64,000 nucleotides of DNA from Topomyia yanbarensis (taxonomy: Eukaryota; Arthropoda; Insecta; Diptera; Culicidae). Where the stretch lies: assembly GCF_030247195.1 (NCBI RefSeq), contig NC_080671.1, forward strand, positions 202,162,897 to 202,226,896, given 5' to 3'. Shown here one piece after another: positions 34,550 to 48,523 of the stretch. Each line of letters starts with the position of its first letter. Positions within the stretch are counted from its first letter, which is position 1. The notes under the pieces are model-generated. The model saw only the letters and a program-made list of their open reading frames with translations. It ran no database searches and had not been told where the DNA came from. The position numbers and the translations under genes are program-made.

Positions 34550-35400
34550 AGACAGAAAAATTGCCAATACCATGATAAAACTGCTGATATCATAAATATG
34601 AGTCACATCACTCTACGTGTCAAATTCGAAAGTAAGCTCTGGAAGAAATTACGCAAATAGTGATTAAGATCCTCAAATCATGAACATAAATCACACTCGT
34701 GACAAAAATATCATGACTAGAATATTGAAATCATGAATATTAATAAACATAAATTTCTACTCGTGACAATAATATCACGACAACGTGAATTCAAACTATG
34801 AAAATAATGGAAAAGTTCCTGAAATATTGAACATAAATAACAATACTCATGACTAAAATATTAAAAAATAGTGACTAAAATCCTGAAATCATGAAAGGGA
34901 ATCACTCTACTCATATTTTAAATATCACGATAACGTTCACAAAAATTGTGAATAAACGCCTGAAATCATGAATATCGTTCGACTGTACAAATAGTTTCAT
35001 CAATACAAGGCGACAATAAATATAATACATAGAATAAAAAGAGTGCATAAAATAATTTAAATTAATGATATGAATAAACTCATGAAGTTAATAAACTGAT
35101 CAGAATGAATCCAAAGTAGGAATCGAATCAATAGATAAAATGAACCAAAATGATCAAAATGAACAAAAGGAATGCTAAATCGCATAAATGATTGAAATGT
35201 CATTAACATTAATTAAAAAATTAGTCAAGTATTCAAAATGAATAAAATAAACAAAACAAATAAAATCCATGAAATGAATAAATTATTGAAATTAAAAAAA
35301 ATGATTTATTCATGTATTCGTGAACTGGTTCATAATTCCTGAATAAATCATTTTTTAAAATTCAATCATAATAAAATGAATAAGTAAAACGAATTGTACG
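34550..35400. repeat. Low-complexity array of CATGAACATAAATCAC and AAAATGAA words
   Basis: Imperfect repeats of TCATGAATATAAATCAC, CTCGTGACAAAAATATCA at 34,560-35,000, then AAATGAATAAAAT-type words to 35,400. At 35,302-35,359 there is a hairpin: AATGATTTATTCA and TGAATAAATCATT around a fragment of the 29-30 kb satellite. Confidence 0.55.
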
Positions 35401-36502
35401 AGTTTGAGAAACATTGCTTCGGAAAGTTCTAAAATATTTTAAAAAAATCCATTATTTGAAAATGACAATTAATATACAACGCACTTTCTAGTGTTTCCAT
35501 CCTTTTTTATTTTGACCTTATCGTTCTTCTTTCCTTGGCGGCGTCGTTTAAGATTATCTGATGTTTTTGCTTAATTGATGGACCACAATTAGTTATTTAA
35601 AAACCGGAAAAAAATTTTTCGCGCAGAATAGAATTTTCAGGTCCATTATTTTAACGTACAATTGAAAAATAGAGAGATACGGTCACATGAACTTTCAAAC
35701 CCATCAAACACAGTGCGTCAGAGAGAGAATGCAATTCGTGAATGAGACAGGTAAGTATATATTTAAAAGTATTAATTTGCATAGAGAAGTGTGTAAAGTC
35801 TAGGTTATGTTGGCGATATATCGTTCCAGTCATTTGCAAATAAATGAATTTTTGGTCCCGTTAACCATAAAAACGGTACCTTGTAAATTAGTGGCGTTTG
35901 TTGCTATACAGTATGTGAATGGCATTAATGTAGTCAGATCATCTATCTGTCCAATGCATAAGCTCTCATTGTAACCCCAGCCCTTCCGCATTGTAATCTC
36001 AAGCTCTACTTCCAAGGCTACTTCTCTGTGTGTATCTGCAGGAATATGTGTCTATAGGCGCATGTATGTGGAATTACAAGGGTTTTACGCTGATTGTGGC
36101 ACTCTCTCATTTCGTTCGTACCGTAAACCTCGCAGGATTTTTAACCGAGTTGGAGTTATTCATTATTGTGGGCCGTGTTCGGAGGTGACCGATAGAGAAG
36201 ATTACACGACCCATACGTTAAAACATATATACTTTATTAAAATATAACGCGGACAAAACAGAGTGATAAAAACGCGTGTTACTGCTACTGAACTCTATTA
36301 TATTCTGATTAGAAACCGGATGTTGTTCGGTGCGTCAACTGAGTGACAGGCGTTCTACCACCAGTGAGCCCAGCAATTCCTATTGAGTTGTAGGGATGTC
36401 CACGTCTCCAACATTCATCCACATCCATCAGTTCATTAGTATTGCTAACTTGCTGATCGTAGGTACGGTCTGAATCGATCATGACCAACCAGGAATTGTA
36501 TC
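35401..36502. other. No gene seen
   Basis: Mixed-composition DNA without recognisable domain or terminal repeat. The stretch 36,090-36,420 is less AT-rich and could be part of an old retroelement, but nothing specific supports that. Confidence 0.3.
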
Positions 36503-36510
36503 AGTTAGAA

Positions 36511-36805
36511 CAGCCGTTCACAACCTTGTTTGCTCCGCGGACCCCTTCGAAATCATCTTGGGTTATCGCGGACCCCTTCGAAATTATCCTGGGCGGTCGC
36601 GGACCCCTTCAAAATTACCCTGGGCGGTTGCGGATCCCCACGGCTTAACATCGATTTATATGCTGTATATATTATTTTCAGTCTGATACGATAAAAAAAC
36701 TTGAAGTTTCAATATTCGTCCGGAAAAGATTTTCCTCTTCGCTGACCCCCAGCAACGACTTGACGGCCCCCTAGGGGTCTGTGGACCCCAGGTTGAGAAT
36801 CGCTG
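36511..36805. mobile_element. hAT-type MITE, copy 2, with perfect 8-bp target duplication
   Basis: A 295-bp unit from CAGCCGTTCACAACC to GGTTGAGAATCGCTG, flanked by AGTTAGAA at 36,503-36,510 and 36,806-36,813. It is longer than the copy at 16,345 mainly because a GCGGACCCCTTCGAAAT module of about 35 bp is repeated (near 36,536, 36,569 and 36,600). No coding capacity; needs a hAT transposase in trans. Confidence 0.92.
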
Positions 36806-36949
36806 AGTTAGAAGGTTACTTATATCCAATTCATATTCAGCCAGATCGGGATAACCGGTATGAGTCTGTGTGTTCATCAACAATCATCCGCCAAATCCCC
36901 TTCTTGTTTACACTTGGTCATCGAGTTAGATATCAGTGTTTTCCGTAGT

Positions 36950-37694
36950 TTCCTTCTATATATAACACTCGCTATCCTCCACTAGAATGATGCAGATAGT
37001 GATTATTCCGGCGACGACACAGACTGCATCCGATGAAATAGTTATGTACACGATCGTGATTCGCATGGTTTTGAGCCTAAATGTACTGCTTGGTTTCATT
37101 CGATTACGCTGTGTCCCCAGCACCGTGACCCTGACAGAAATTCCATACATCAGAATAGACGATGATACACTAGTCGGAAGGCGCCTCTTGCTACTGTTTG
37201 CTTCATCGCTGTTCGGCATATTTCTGTTTAATGCGTTCATAGCTTCTCACAGATATAATCGACATAGGATGTTGAAATTCAGTCGGTCGTCGATCGTCAC
37301 TTCCTGTTGTTTCAGCGCTTGCTTCGAGATCATGAAATGCTCCCCGATCGTGACTTCTGTGTTGTTTCTACAACAACCTATAATCGCTCTCCATAAATGG
37401 TGTCAGCCTGTTCAGGATGTGCCTTTCCAAGAGTTTTCTGAAAGTACCCAGTAAGCGATTCTCAGGCGGCTTACCCGCATTGACAATAACACTAGCTTCG
37501 GCATCGATCAGAGAAGGGCCCTTCATTTAGTAATTTTCTTATTACTAGTTTAAACATGTTCGGAAATGCCGGGACTACCACTATCAGGGCGACATTAGGG
37601 ATTCTATCCGCTCCAGGCACCTTTTTCACCACATTAGCCACTCCTTGTTGAATACTTGTATCACTTCTGTGTTTTCCTGCTCTAGGTATTTGAA
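36950..37694 (-). pseudogene. Decayed R1-type reverse transcriptase fragment
   Basis: Minus strand, in order: at 37,650-37,500, VANVVKKVPGADRIPNVALI and FPNMFKLVIRKLLNEG (RT fingers; the expected motif is PGPDGIPNVALK); at about 37,480-37,400, AGKPPENRLLGTFRKLLERH and ILNRL; at about 37,300, EVTIDDRLNFN; at 37,240-36,956, NALNRNMPN, SSKRRLPTSVSSSILMYG and TFRLKTMRI (thumb). The catalytic palm between LNRL and the thumb has been deleted and stops interrupt the frame, so it is dead. The plus-strand 155-codon frame at 36,987-37,454 is its antisense shadow. Confidence 0.8.
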
Positions 37695-37707
37695 GCCTAT
37701 GAATCTC

Positions 37708-37760
37708 TTTATTTATTTTATTATTCAATTCGTTTATTTGATAAGGCACGTTTGCCTTTT
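37708..37760 (-). mobile_element. LINE 3' end: hairpin plus A-rich tail
   Basis: On the minus strand: hairpin AAGGCA-AACG-TGCCTT (37,758-37,743), then ATCAAATAAACGAATTG, then AATAATAAAATAAATAAA. This is the same arrangement as the 3' ends at 26,316, 47,213, 61,680 and 63,817, but with the conserved loop lost and the stem re-formed around AACG. No target duplication found. Confidence 0.6.
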
Positions 37761-37840
37761 CTTTGGACAAAGCTGGGGGTAGATATCGGGCATCGGGAAT
37801 CAACGGTAAGGATTACATATTCGGACGAATGCATCATGTA

Positions 37841-38941
37841 GGGGAACTGGGGGTAAGACGGACATACTAAGGATATACTTAAATATAACATGGTAAGAGC
37901 ATGTTTTTGTCACCATGTAATACTCTATGTTCTAGCTCCTTATGTTGGCTTTCGAGTGCCCAGGGGGATTATTTTACAAAAATCATTTTGTATCAGTTTT
38001 TAAAGAACTGGAAAACGAAGAAATATCTGCACTTTTTCCATACTGCGGGTGAAATGGACATATAGTAGGGGTAAGACGGACATGTGGCAGAAAGGATATC
38101 AATGCAAAATATTAAGCGGATGTTTTGAATAGATTGTGGTTCTTCTTAATATATATATGTTCAATTCGAGGTGAAAAACGACGTTTTGGGGTTCGATTTA
38201 GAGTTTAAGCAAATGATGTATTTTCTAATATCGTTTTTGCCGTTGTCATAAAGAGAGCAACACAATCAGTTCCAACATTGGATCATTTGATAAGTCACAA
38301 TCAATTATACAAAACTGGAAGGCTATATATTAAATGCGTAATTGGTAACATCAGTTCCTCGATCACACAGCTAGAGTATGAGACTTCTAGGAATCCCGTA
38401 TTGAATCTCGGTCACATTAACGTACATCCTGCAGCCTACTGCATGTGAGACTTCAGCTAACTGGATGGTTCTCCACGTTTGACTTCTAGTATTTCGTTTC
38501 TACGGGCGAGACATTCATATAAGGATGAATCAATAGAATTAATCAAGACTCCGTCATGCCCCACCAGTATACATATTTTTTAAACGTTTGTACCTATTCA
38601 CGCATAAATAAACTTACCTGTTATTTTCCACGAAGATGTCACTTAAAAGTTACTTTATCGAAACAAAGGATAAACTCCGCGAAAGAATTGATTTTTTCAT
38701 CGATAAACCTTAAAATCGGAAACTTTAAAATTACATCCGCACAAAACAGCACTACCGATTATCAATATTTGCTTAAATTGTATTCGTTTAGCAGTATTCA
38801 AGGCCTACTAAGTGTTTCATAATTCAAGGTTACCCATAATGATAGAGTACACATACAATACAATTGAAGTTTTAATGTTATATCCCTAAAATAACCATGT
38901 GTCCGTCCTACCCCACCTGTCCATCTTACCCACAGTTCCCA
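37841..38941. mobile_element. 1.1-kb TA-flanked element with GGGGAACTG ends
   Basis: Left end GGGGAACTGGGGGTAAGACG; the right end, inverted, reads GGGAACTGTGGGTAAGATGG. TA flanks both sides (37,839-37,840 and 38,942-38,943). The terminal word GGGGTAAGACGGACAT recurs inside at about 38,067-38,082 and, inverted, near 38,899-38,914. An 88-codon frame at 38,556-38,822 has no recognisable domain. Probably a non-autonomous DNA transposon. Confidence 0.75.
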
Positions 38942-41880
<2,939 letters not shown>

Positions 41881-44800
41881 GCATCTAGCAATTTTGTCAC
41901 ACCTTCATCAACATTCATTTTGCATCTTGCACTGTATCAGATAAACTCGAGAATGTTTATTTCGAGCTTAGCAGGACATAATTCAAATTTTTGTGACTGC
42001 AATCATTGTAAATGATGAACTGTACTTTGCTTATGTAACTCAAATCAATCTGCAATTTTACTATTACTCCCCCTCTTATATATCAAACTGAATCCCTTGT
42101 TTTAAAATTTTTCATAAAAAAATCTTTTGGCCCTCTCTTGTATATCGAATCTTATTTCTAGTCTTAAGATAGCTGTAAACTTTCTTTTCCTTTGTAAAAA
42201 AAATATTTCAACATTGTAACCTCCTAGTTTTAAGATATCCAAAATGTAGAAACAAAAGAATTTGGCACCGCCAAGCTAACGCATCTGTGCCTATCAAATA
42301 AACGAAATGAATAAAAAAAAATCTGCAATTTTACCCATCCTGTTAAGTATCAGAGATCTATCGAGCGACATTGTATTTCCAATCAAAGCTTTTATTGTAG
42401 TCGAATGATATAGTTTAAATTTTTTTAATAAGATCATGTATAGAAGAAATCGAGAAACTTATCTGGCCGAGCAACTATATCCTTGATTAAAATAAAACCT
42501 TAGTTCATCCTTCTGTTTCACAATTCCGTTAGAACTAGCAATTTCCAGGAATAACGTCGAGCTGAAATGCACTATTATTCATCAAAACGAAATCGTATCA
42601 CCAAAAAGTTAAAAAGAACGTAAACAATTTAAGAAAAAGTACTTGCACAATTAAAAATGGAATTTTATCACAAAATAACTAACTATGTTACATATTACGA
42701 AAGCTCAACCATGCATGTGGTTTTCGTCATTTACTTCCAACACTCATTTGGTAACCTCCATTATAGATAAAGAATAAAAGAACCTTCCAGTATCGGAAAC
42801 GAAACAAATCGATGTTTGGCCGTTGATTTGTTTCTGATCTACACTATGAGTCTGTTGTTTTTGTTCTTTGCTAATCTTTAAACTAGCAATCGCGAAAAGT
42901 AGTAGCAATTCGTATATAAAATTCTATTGTCAATTCTGATGATACAGGAATTATGATACTGTTCCCCCAATCTGAGTGTTCGAATCCTAACGAAGAACGA
43001 TTGAGTTCTTATTAGATTATGAATTCTTCCTCGGTGGCTCATTTGCGTATTTCAAAAGCTTCGTATTCTGAGGTTTTATATTTTTATGGTTCCGTCGAAA
43101 GATATCGTCGAATTAGGGTTGGACTGTATTCGCATTTTCAGACAAGAGGAAAATGTGGGGAATAGCCGGCTTAGTCATAATACCATGAATATCCGCTTTT
43201 TATAACTAGTAGTAATTGGGACAGTATTGAGTAGCTTAAATCAAACTAAGAGTTAGTATTTATTGTGCATAATATAAATGTGCAAACAAATGTTCGATGT
43301 TAGCAAACTAACCAAATTTTGTAAACAAGTGAAATTATCCGTCAAACTATATAAGCGCAATTTTGCACATTCTAGTGATTTGTTTGTCGAAATGTAGACA
43401 AATATGCGGATGCGTAGCACAATAGATGCTTTGAATATCATCATAAGGTAAACATGATATCAATTACTATGAAAACTACCAATAATTATATTACTTAGGG
43501 TTTTCTAAAACTGTGTTCCGAATTTCGTTCAACTGAAAAGATATTTTCGAACCACGCTCCTGTGATTGTTAGATGTTTAAAAAAATCGTCTCATTCAATG
43601 TACTGATTGAATTGCAGTTATCTGCGTTATACCAGACAGTCAGTCGATATTCCGTTGAATATTTTGGAATGAGCAAATTTTCATTCACTTCCTCTGAGAA
43701 ATCGAAGCCGGCAGCAGTGACCTTGTAGTAAATAAAACTATTTTTAATCTACAATGTTCTAGACCACCAAATCAAAGTAATTTATATCCATTCAAATAGG
43801 TTCTGCAATTTATTCTTATTCCTTATCCCATAATTATATTCAAAAATGCTTACTCAAACACACATGCCATATCTCGTCGAACTGAGTCGAATGGTACATC
43901 GTACTGAGTAATCCAAACTTCGGATATATGGTCAAAATGGTAGCCGGGTTGAATTGGTTTTATTGAACGTAAAATTGTTCTCAATTTTTTTAAAAAAAAA
44001 CGTATTGTCATGAATTCGCATGCTTAACCCATAATTTTTTTTTTCTCAAAGTGCAATTGCGCAAAGTGTCGGGAAAGAATATCTTTACACTGCGTAAACT
44101 GGAACATATTAGAATACGCACAAGAAAATTGAATTTAGAGTCAATCTCAGGATTTCCTGAGTTGTTCAATAAATATCACCGCTTCCATTTTCGATCAATT
44201 TGAATACTTTTTATATTTCAGATTAGAAAACATTTTCGCTATAGTCGCAGGATCACGAATTAGTTGTGCGCCTGTTTTCAACATGTCAGCTAAGATATTA
44301 GTTTACAGTACTAAACATATTCCGAGAAAAGCTCATTCGAATATGTCCTATTACTATGTACATTTGAGTTTCCGAAAATTTTCGCAGACAATGGCCTCCG
44401 GAAAATACAGATACAGAAAAAATTACAATGATGTCCTCTTTTAGCCTTTATATAGACGACAAATAACTTCCTAATACAGAACCTGTGCCTCAATATCTCA
44501 GGCGCAAATTGATATGTTGCGATAGTATGGAAAACCTGAACCTTTGAAACTTTTTGGAACTAGTATGAGAGATTATTTTGGTAATTAGAAATAACAGTTG
44601 TCCATTTCACTCATTACTCCGATCATCCACGTGCTACAATAGCTATAGATGTATCCACGTGCTATAGGTAGCAGCAAGGAAGCCGAGGTTTTCACATACA
44701 CATGCACGTTGACCCAGGCGCGCTAACAGTGGTGTAACTGCGTAGTAGCGTGCGCTTCCGCAAATAAAGAAATTCTCGATCAATAGATGTATTTGCAAGC

Positions 44801-45251
44801 GTTGAATGTATTTTATTCAACGCATAACAATGCAAAAATCGTATTCTGCATCTTTTGGTAATCCACATGATTACAAACAGTTATAATCCATAAATGAACT
44901 TGTAATATACTACGAAGGAATAGGACGGAATCCTTGTTGATACAACACTGGTTTTGGTGGGGTGGAAACCAGAGAATGCAGAGAAATGGGAGAGGCAATT
45001 TTGTTTTCGGGAGCGGAATCATAAAGGATTCGAAATATTCGCGATTTTCTCTACTAAAACTACCGATCACTTTGGAAGTAATTGGAAATTTGAAATAAAT
45101 TTTTCACCAATGTCTTCGGTAATTATCCTAGTTTACTGGATACCATTTTTGTTTTTTATTTTTGGTCTATTTCCAAAGATATTGCGAGATTAAGGCGAAA
45201 AGGTACCGATTTCCTGCCCTCTTGGCGCGGAAATGCAGACTCCCACGTTAA
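41881..45251 (-). repeat. Arm B of the ~3.3-kb inverted duplication
   Basis: Reverse complement of 23,385-26,714 (plus the 45-bp tail 27,879-27,925) with near identity. The inner border abuts the 5'-truncated LINE copy at TTGTGAG (inverted, near 41,881); the outer border is the TTAA at 45,248-45,251, inside an open reading frame. It contains the second copy of the 258-bp LINE 3' end but lacks the 1.1-kb TIR element of arm A. Confidence 0.92.
42047..42334 (+). mobile_element. 5'-truncated LINE 3' end with 15-bp target duplication (arm B)
   Basis: Counterpart of 26,301-26,588. Insertion 42,062-42,319 lies between AATCTGCAATTTTAC repeats (42,047-42,061 and 42,320-42,334). Plus-strand hairpin at 42,264-42,291, then TATCAAATAAACGAAATG and A9. 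Confidence 0.9.
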
Positions 45252-45339
45252 TGCTACCATCGTTAATGATGCCCAGAATCAGAGCTTAGAAAAATTGACA
45301 TCCCTTCTTGAGCTTGAAGGAGAAACAAAATTCAATTAA
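45175..45339 (+). other. Open, coding-like segment at the arm B border, possible terminal exon
   Basis: The frame reads KDIARLRRKGTDFLPSWRGN, then ADSHVNATIVNDAQNQSLEK, then LTSLLELEGETKFN and a TAA stop at 45,337-45,339. The composition is protein-like and the segment follows a T-rich tract ending TTTCCAAAG, which could be a 3' splice site. The first 22 residues lie in the inverted arm and recur in arm A (one Arg/Gln and one Phe/Leu change), where the frame switches after ADSH into Mutator-transposase-like sequence. I do not recognise the protein; it may be a host exon or part of a transposase (GNADS resembles the GDGDS of Mutator-like proteins). Confidence 0.35.
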
Positions 45340-45498
45340 TGCCCACCACGATGAATCGAATGTTTGGTTTGTTTCCTTCGTCCTTCACTTTTTCGGTACA
45401 ACGCATTCATGTTCGCATATGTTCGGTTTCAGAAGCAAACTGAATCTTGTTTCTATGCTAGCTCTGAGAGGGATTATCAAGTAAAAGTGCACCAGATA

Positions 45499-45827
45499 CC
45501 CGAGCAAAGTCGAACATCAAAATTACAACAAGTAGAAATCATATTTTGATAGTAGCATCAAATTGAAATCTTGTTTTGCTATCAGTTTTAGATTTTTTAA
45601 ATATGATATTAAATCATCAAAGTGAATGCATATTTTGTTATCAAAAACATTTTCAACATCTCAATAAACTTTCAATTTACTCTCACTAATAGCAGAATTA
45701 GTTTGTTGCTCTCCATTTTGATCTTTTAACCGTTAAAACGACCAAAACGACAACAATCTGAGTAATCATTTGCCGAACATCACAACATCAAGTTTAGTAT
45801 TCAATTTGTTGTCAGACTCTGCTCGGG
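45499..45827. mobile_element. TA-flanked MITE with CCCGAGCA ends
   Basis: A 329-bp unit starting CCCGAGCAAAGTC and ending GACTCTGCTCGGG, with TA at 45,497-45,498 and 45,828-45,829. Same terminal octamer as the unit at 19,655-19,919, but the interiors are not obviously alike. TA duplication fits the Tc1/mariner group. Confidence 0.8.
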
Positions 45828-46209
45828 TATAGATTACGCAAGTCAGTTATGCTCGAAAATGTAAAAGAACTTCTGCCTTCAAACTGTCCACATAATAACA
45901 AATGAATGTTTTGGTTGGTGAATGAATTTATATTTCCTCTGCACTCAACCATTCGATTCTGCATAAAATTTCAGTCAGTTTGAAAGTGAATGCATGAGGG
46001 AAGCATTGAAACTGAATATTGGTTTCAGCAAATTAATCAGAAATAGGCAACTGAATGGTTCAATTGCACTGTTAAATGAATCTAATTGGGTTACGTTCAC
46101 GTACTTCAGAAAACCATTGGCACGATTGGAACGTAGTTGATTGTAATATATTTGCAGTATCAACAGAAACAAACTTCAACAATGAAATTAAAATAAATTC
46201 AATTCAGTT

Positions 46210-46290
46210 TAAAATGCGGGCCCCCAAAACAGACCCGGGCCCCAGGGTAGTTGCCCCCCCTGACCCCCCCTCTCGTCGGGCCTGAGTAGA
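46210..46290. other. Short G+C-rich segment
   Basis: GCGGGCCCCC, GACCCGGGCCCC and CTGACCCCCCC words stand out from the AT-rich surroundings. I cannot assign it; it lies just before decayed RT sequence. Confidence 0.3.
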
Positions 46291-47010
46291 AGACCCCTTT
46301 GACATTAGATCGGAGACCACAAATGGTCCATTGCAGAAGGGTGAAGCGAAAGCGTCAAAAGATCAGTCGTGCGAAAAACTCGTCTCTGACAAGCCCAACC
46401 GCATTTCGTTCAATAACTCTAACGAAATGGATTGCCAAATTGTTCGAACCAATGGTCAATAGACGACTGACGACAGAATTGTAGAATAAAAAGAGACTGG
46501 ATAACAGCCAACACGCTTTTCGGTCCGATCGTGGAACAGAAACCTACCTAGCGGGACTTGAACGGTCACTTTCAAATGACGACGAACACTGTTTGATCAC
46601 ATCTCTGAATCTAGCAAAAGCGTGCGACACCACGTGACTTTAAGGTATTCTAAGTACCCACTAACCGATGACAGATACGACGACGGATATTCAACGTAAT
46701 AAAATCTTTTCTCTCCGAAAGATACTTTCAAGTTTCCGTAGGCAAGCACTTAACTGTACCAACTTGAAAACGAAGTTCCACAGGGATTTGTCCCATCTGT
46801 CATGCTTTTGCTGGTGGCAATACAACCTGTATCTCGGGTTGTTCCTATCGGTGTCCAAATTACATTTATCCTTTTCGCTATTTGTCTACAACATTGAAAG
46901 ACAGGCTTGTGTATCGCAAACTTCAGATAACCGTCAATGCAGTTAACAGATGGGCGAAACGCGTTGGTTTTAGTGTTTCCGCCAGTAAATCATCTTACGG
47001 TTAAAATAAA
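46290..47010 (+). pseudogene. Decayed non-LTR reverse transcriptase (Jockey/CR1-like)
   Basis: Shifting plus-strand frames give SPTAFRSITLTKWIAKLFEP, MVNRRLTTEL (46,395-46,484; the family motif is YRPITLTSC.GKLFERMVNRRL), then RLDNSQHAFRSDRGTETYLA (46,500), DDEHCLITSLNLAKACDTT (46,580-46,635), LENEVPQGFVPSVMLL (46,765) and AVNRWAKRVGFSVSASKSS (46,935-46,992). The palm D has become N (LNLAKA) and the YADD box is not readable. Dead relic. Confidence 0.75.
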
Positions 47011-47056
47011 TTGTCTATAACCTCAATAACGCTTAATAACGGTTCTTTTCGGAATA

Positions 47057-47380
47057 GAGTTGACGAGTAAATGACGGAAATCGATGTTCGAATCCACTTC
47101 ACAACGCACGGTGGCGACTTTCGGTTTAGATACATTCTCTATACCCTCAACAATATGGATATTTTTGGAATAGAATCATTATATAGAAGAAGAGGGATAT
47201 ATAGGGATAGATTTTTTTTTTATTTCGTTTATTTGACACGGCTCATAGCGGTAGCTTAACGGAGCCGTGGATATTTTATGTTTTTAATATAGGGATAGAT
47301 AAAGTGATTATATGATTATAGAAAATTTTGTTTCAAAAAGACGGCACTCATCGATTTCCGTCATCTACTCGTTAAGCTCA
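47057..47380. mobile_element. Small TIR element with nested LINE tail
   Basis: TTGACGAGTAAATGACGGAA near 47,059 is the near-inverse of TTCCGTCATCTACTCGTTAA near 47,359-47,378, and the match extends over about 26 bp including AATCGATG. The interior, apart from the 74-bp insertion at 47,213-47,286, is AT-rich and non-coding. Confidence 0.6.
47199..47300 (-). mobile_element. 74-bp LINE 3' end, hairpin and tail only, with 14-bp target duplication
   Basis: Direct repeats ATATAGGGATAGAT at 47,199-47,212 and 47,287-47,300 bound a 74-bp insertion (47,213-47,286). On the minus strand it is about 16 nt of AT-rich sequence, the hairpin CACGGCTC/GAGCCGTG (47,269-47,237) with loop AGCTACCGCTAT, then TCAAATAAACGAAAT and A9. 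There is room for nothing else. Confidence 0.92.
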
Positions 47381-48387
47381 TTTTAAAAATACCCATATGG
47401 TTAAGGTTACAATAAATTTAGCTTAATCGGAAGGGACCATCTTAGATTTCAAAATGTCGCCAAACAGCCATTTCCAGCATCCTCTTGTCAATCCCGATCC
47501 AAAAATACCCCTATTGTTATGGTTATCGAGACTATTTCTCAACCGCAGGTCACCAACTAGTCTTTCAAAATAGCGCCAAACATCTGCTTTCAACATCTAC
47601 TTGTCCAGCTCATTGAAGGAGGATCTGGATTCCCATATTTTTCTTTTTGAGCGATTCTTTTTATCGGCCATTCTTTGCAACGCAAGCGCTTTAGACCTGT
47701 GATCAAAGACGTTCTTGAATGACCCGTGACACCATTGAACTTCATATGAACTTGATGTCATGAATCTCTAAGAATATACAGAACAAGTCAGCGACCTGGA
47801 ATTTATTACACTTGTAGATCTTAAGATCTGTATTTCAGAATGTTCTCGGAAAACCAGAAACATCAGTTGGCCTCAAAATCTCATTCAACTTTTCATTATG
47901 ACAATAATGAAATTATAAAAAATGAATATACTTTTCAAGTGATCTATTAAAGGTTCTAGGTCTGCTCAAATACAGTACAAAACCACATTTAATCAATTTA
48001 ATGTTCTCTCAAAATCTTGATTTATACTAAAAAAACTATGTTTCAGGACTTTCAGCACAATTTGTTTTACTCGGTCATTTTTCAACCGGAAAGAAAAAAT
48101 GGTGACTTATCCAATGATATGCTGTGTTCTGTTATTTTTATTTTATTTTAAAAATACTATATGGTTTTGGGACAGCAATATGAAAGTGACCATCATTTTA
48201 TGAATTATTCATGAAAAATAAGAAAATTGCTCAACATTTTTATTAAAAGCGTCTTTGTTTTAGTAAAAAAAATATGGAGAACATGTTATTCCGCATCCAA
48301 CGACCTATTTATCGTAAAAATCGGCTTAAAAATTGCAAGTTATAATTTTTTTTTTTTTCAAAATTTGAAACTTGCTTGCATGAATTT
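47381..48387. other. No gene seen; degenerate ~110-bp repeats at 47,380-47,620
   Basis: Words such as AAAAATACCC, GTTATGGTTA or ATGGTTAAGG, TTTCAAAATGTCGCCAAACA or TTTCAAAATAGCGCCAAACA and CATCCTCTTGTC recur at about 100-bp spacing between 47,380 and 47,620. The rest is unassigned AT-rich DNA. Confidence 0.4.
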
Positions 48388-48523
48388 TTAACCCTTAAAG
48401 GCGCAAACCAATTTTTTTCAAATTTTCTGAAAATTGTCTCACTGCTTTAATACGTTACTATGATAATTTTGAGATGGTTTTCGCGATGTTGTTTTAAAAC
48501 AACATTGCGCATTTAAGGGTTAA
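48388..48523. mobile_element. piggyBac-like MITE (TTAA flanks), copy 2
   Basis: TTAA at 48,388-48,391 and 48,520-48,523 bound a 128-bp unit with ends CCCTTAAAGGCGCAA and TTGCGCATTTAAGGG. Same family as 10,370-10,509 but with better preserved inverted ends, so probably younger or less decayed. Confidence 0.8.

Noticed and set aside
36987..37454. 155-codon plus-strand frame resembling a membrane protein
   Set aside because: The opposite strand carries recognisable R1-type reverse transcriptase blocks; the frame is an antisense shadow.
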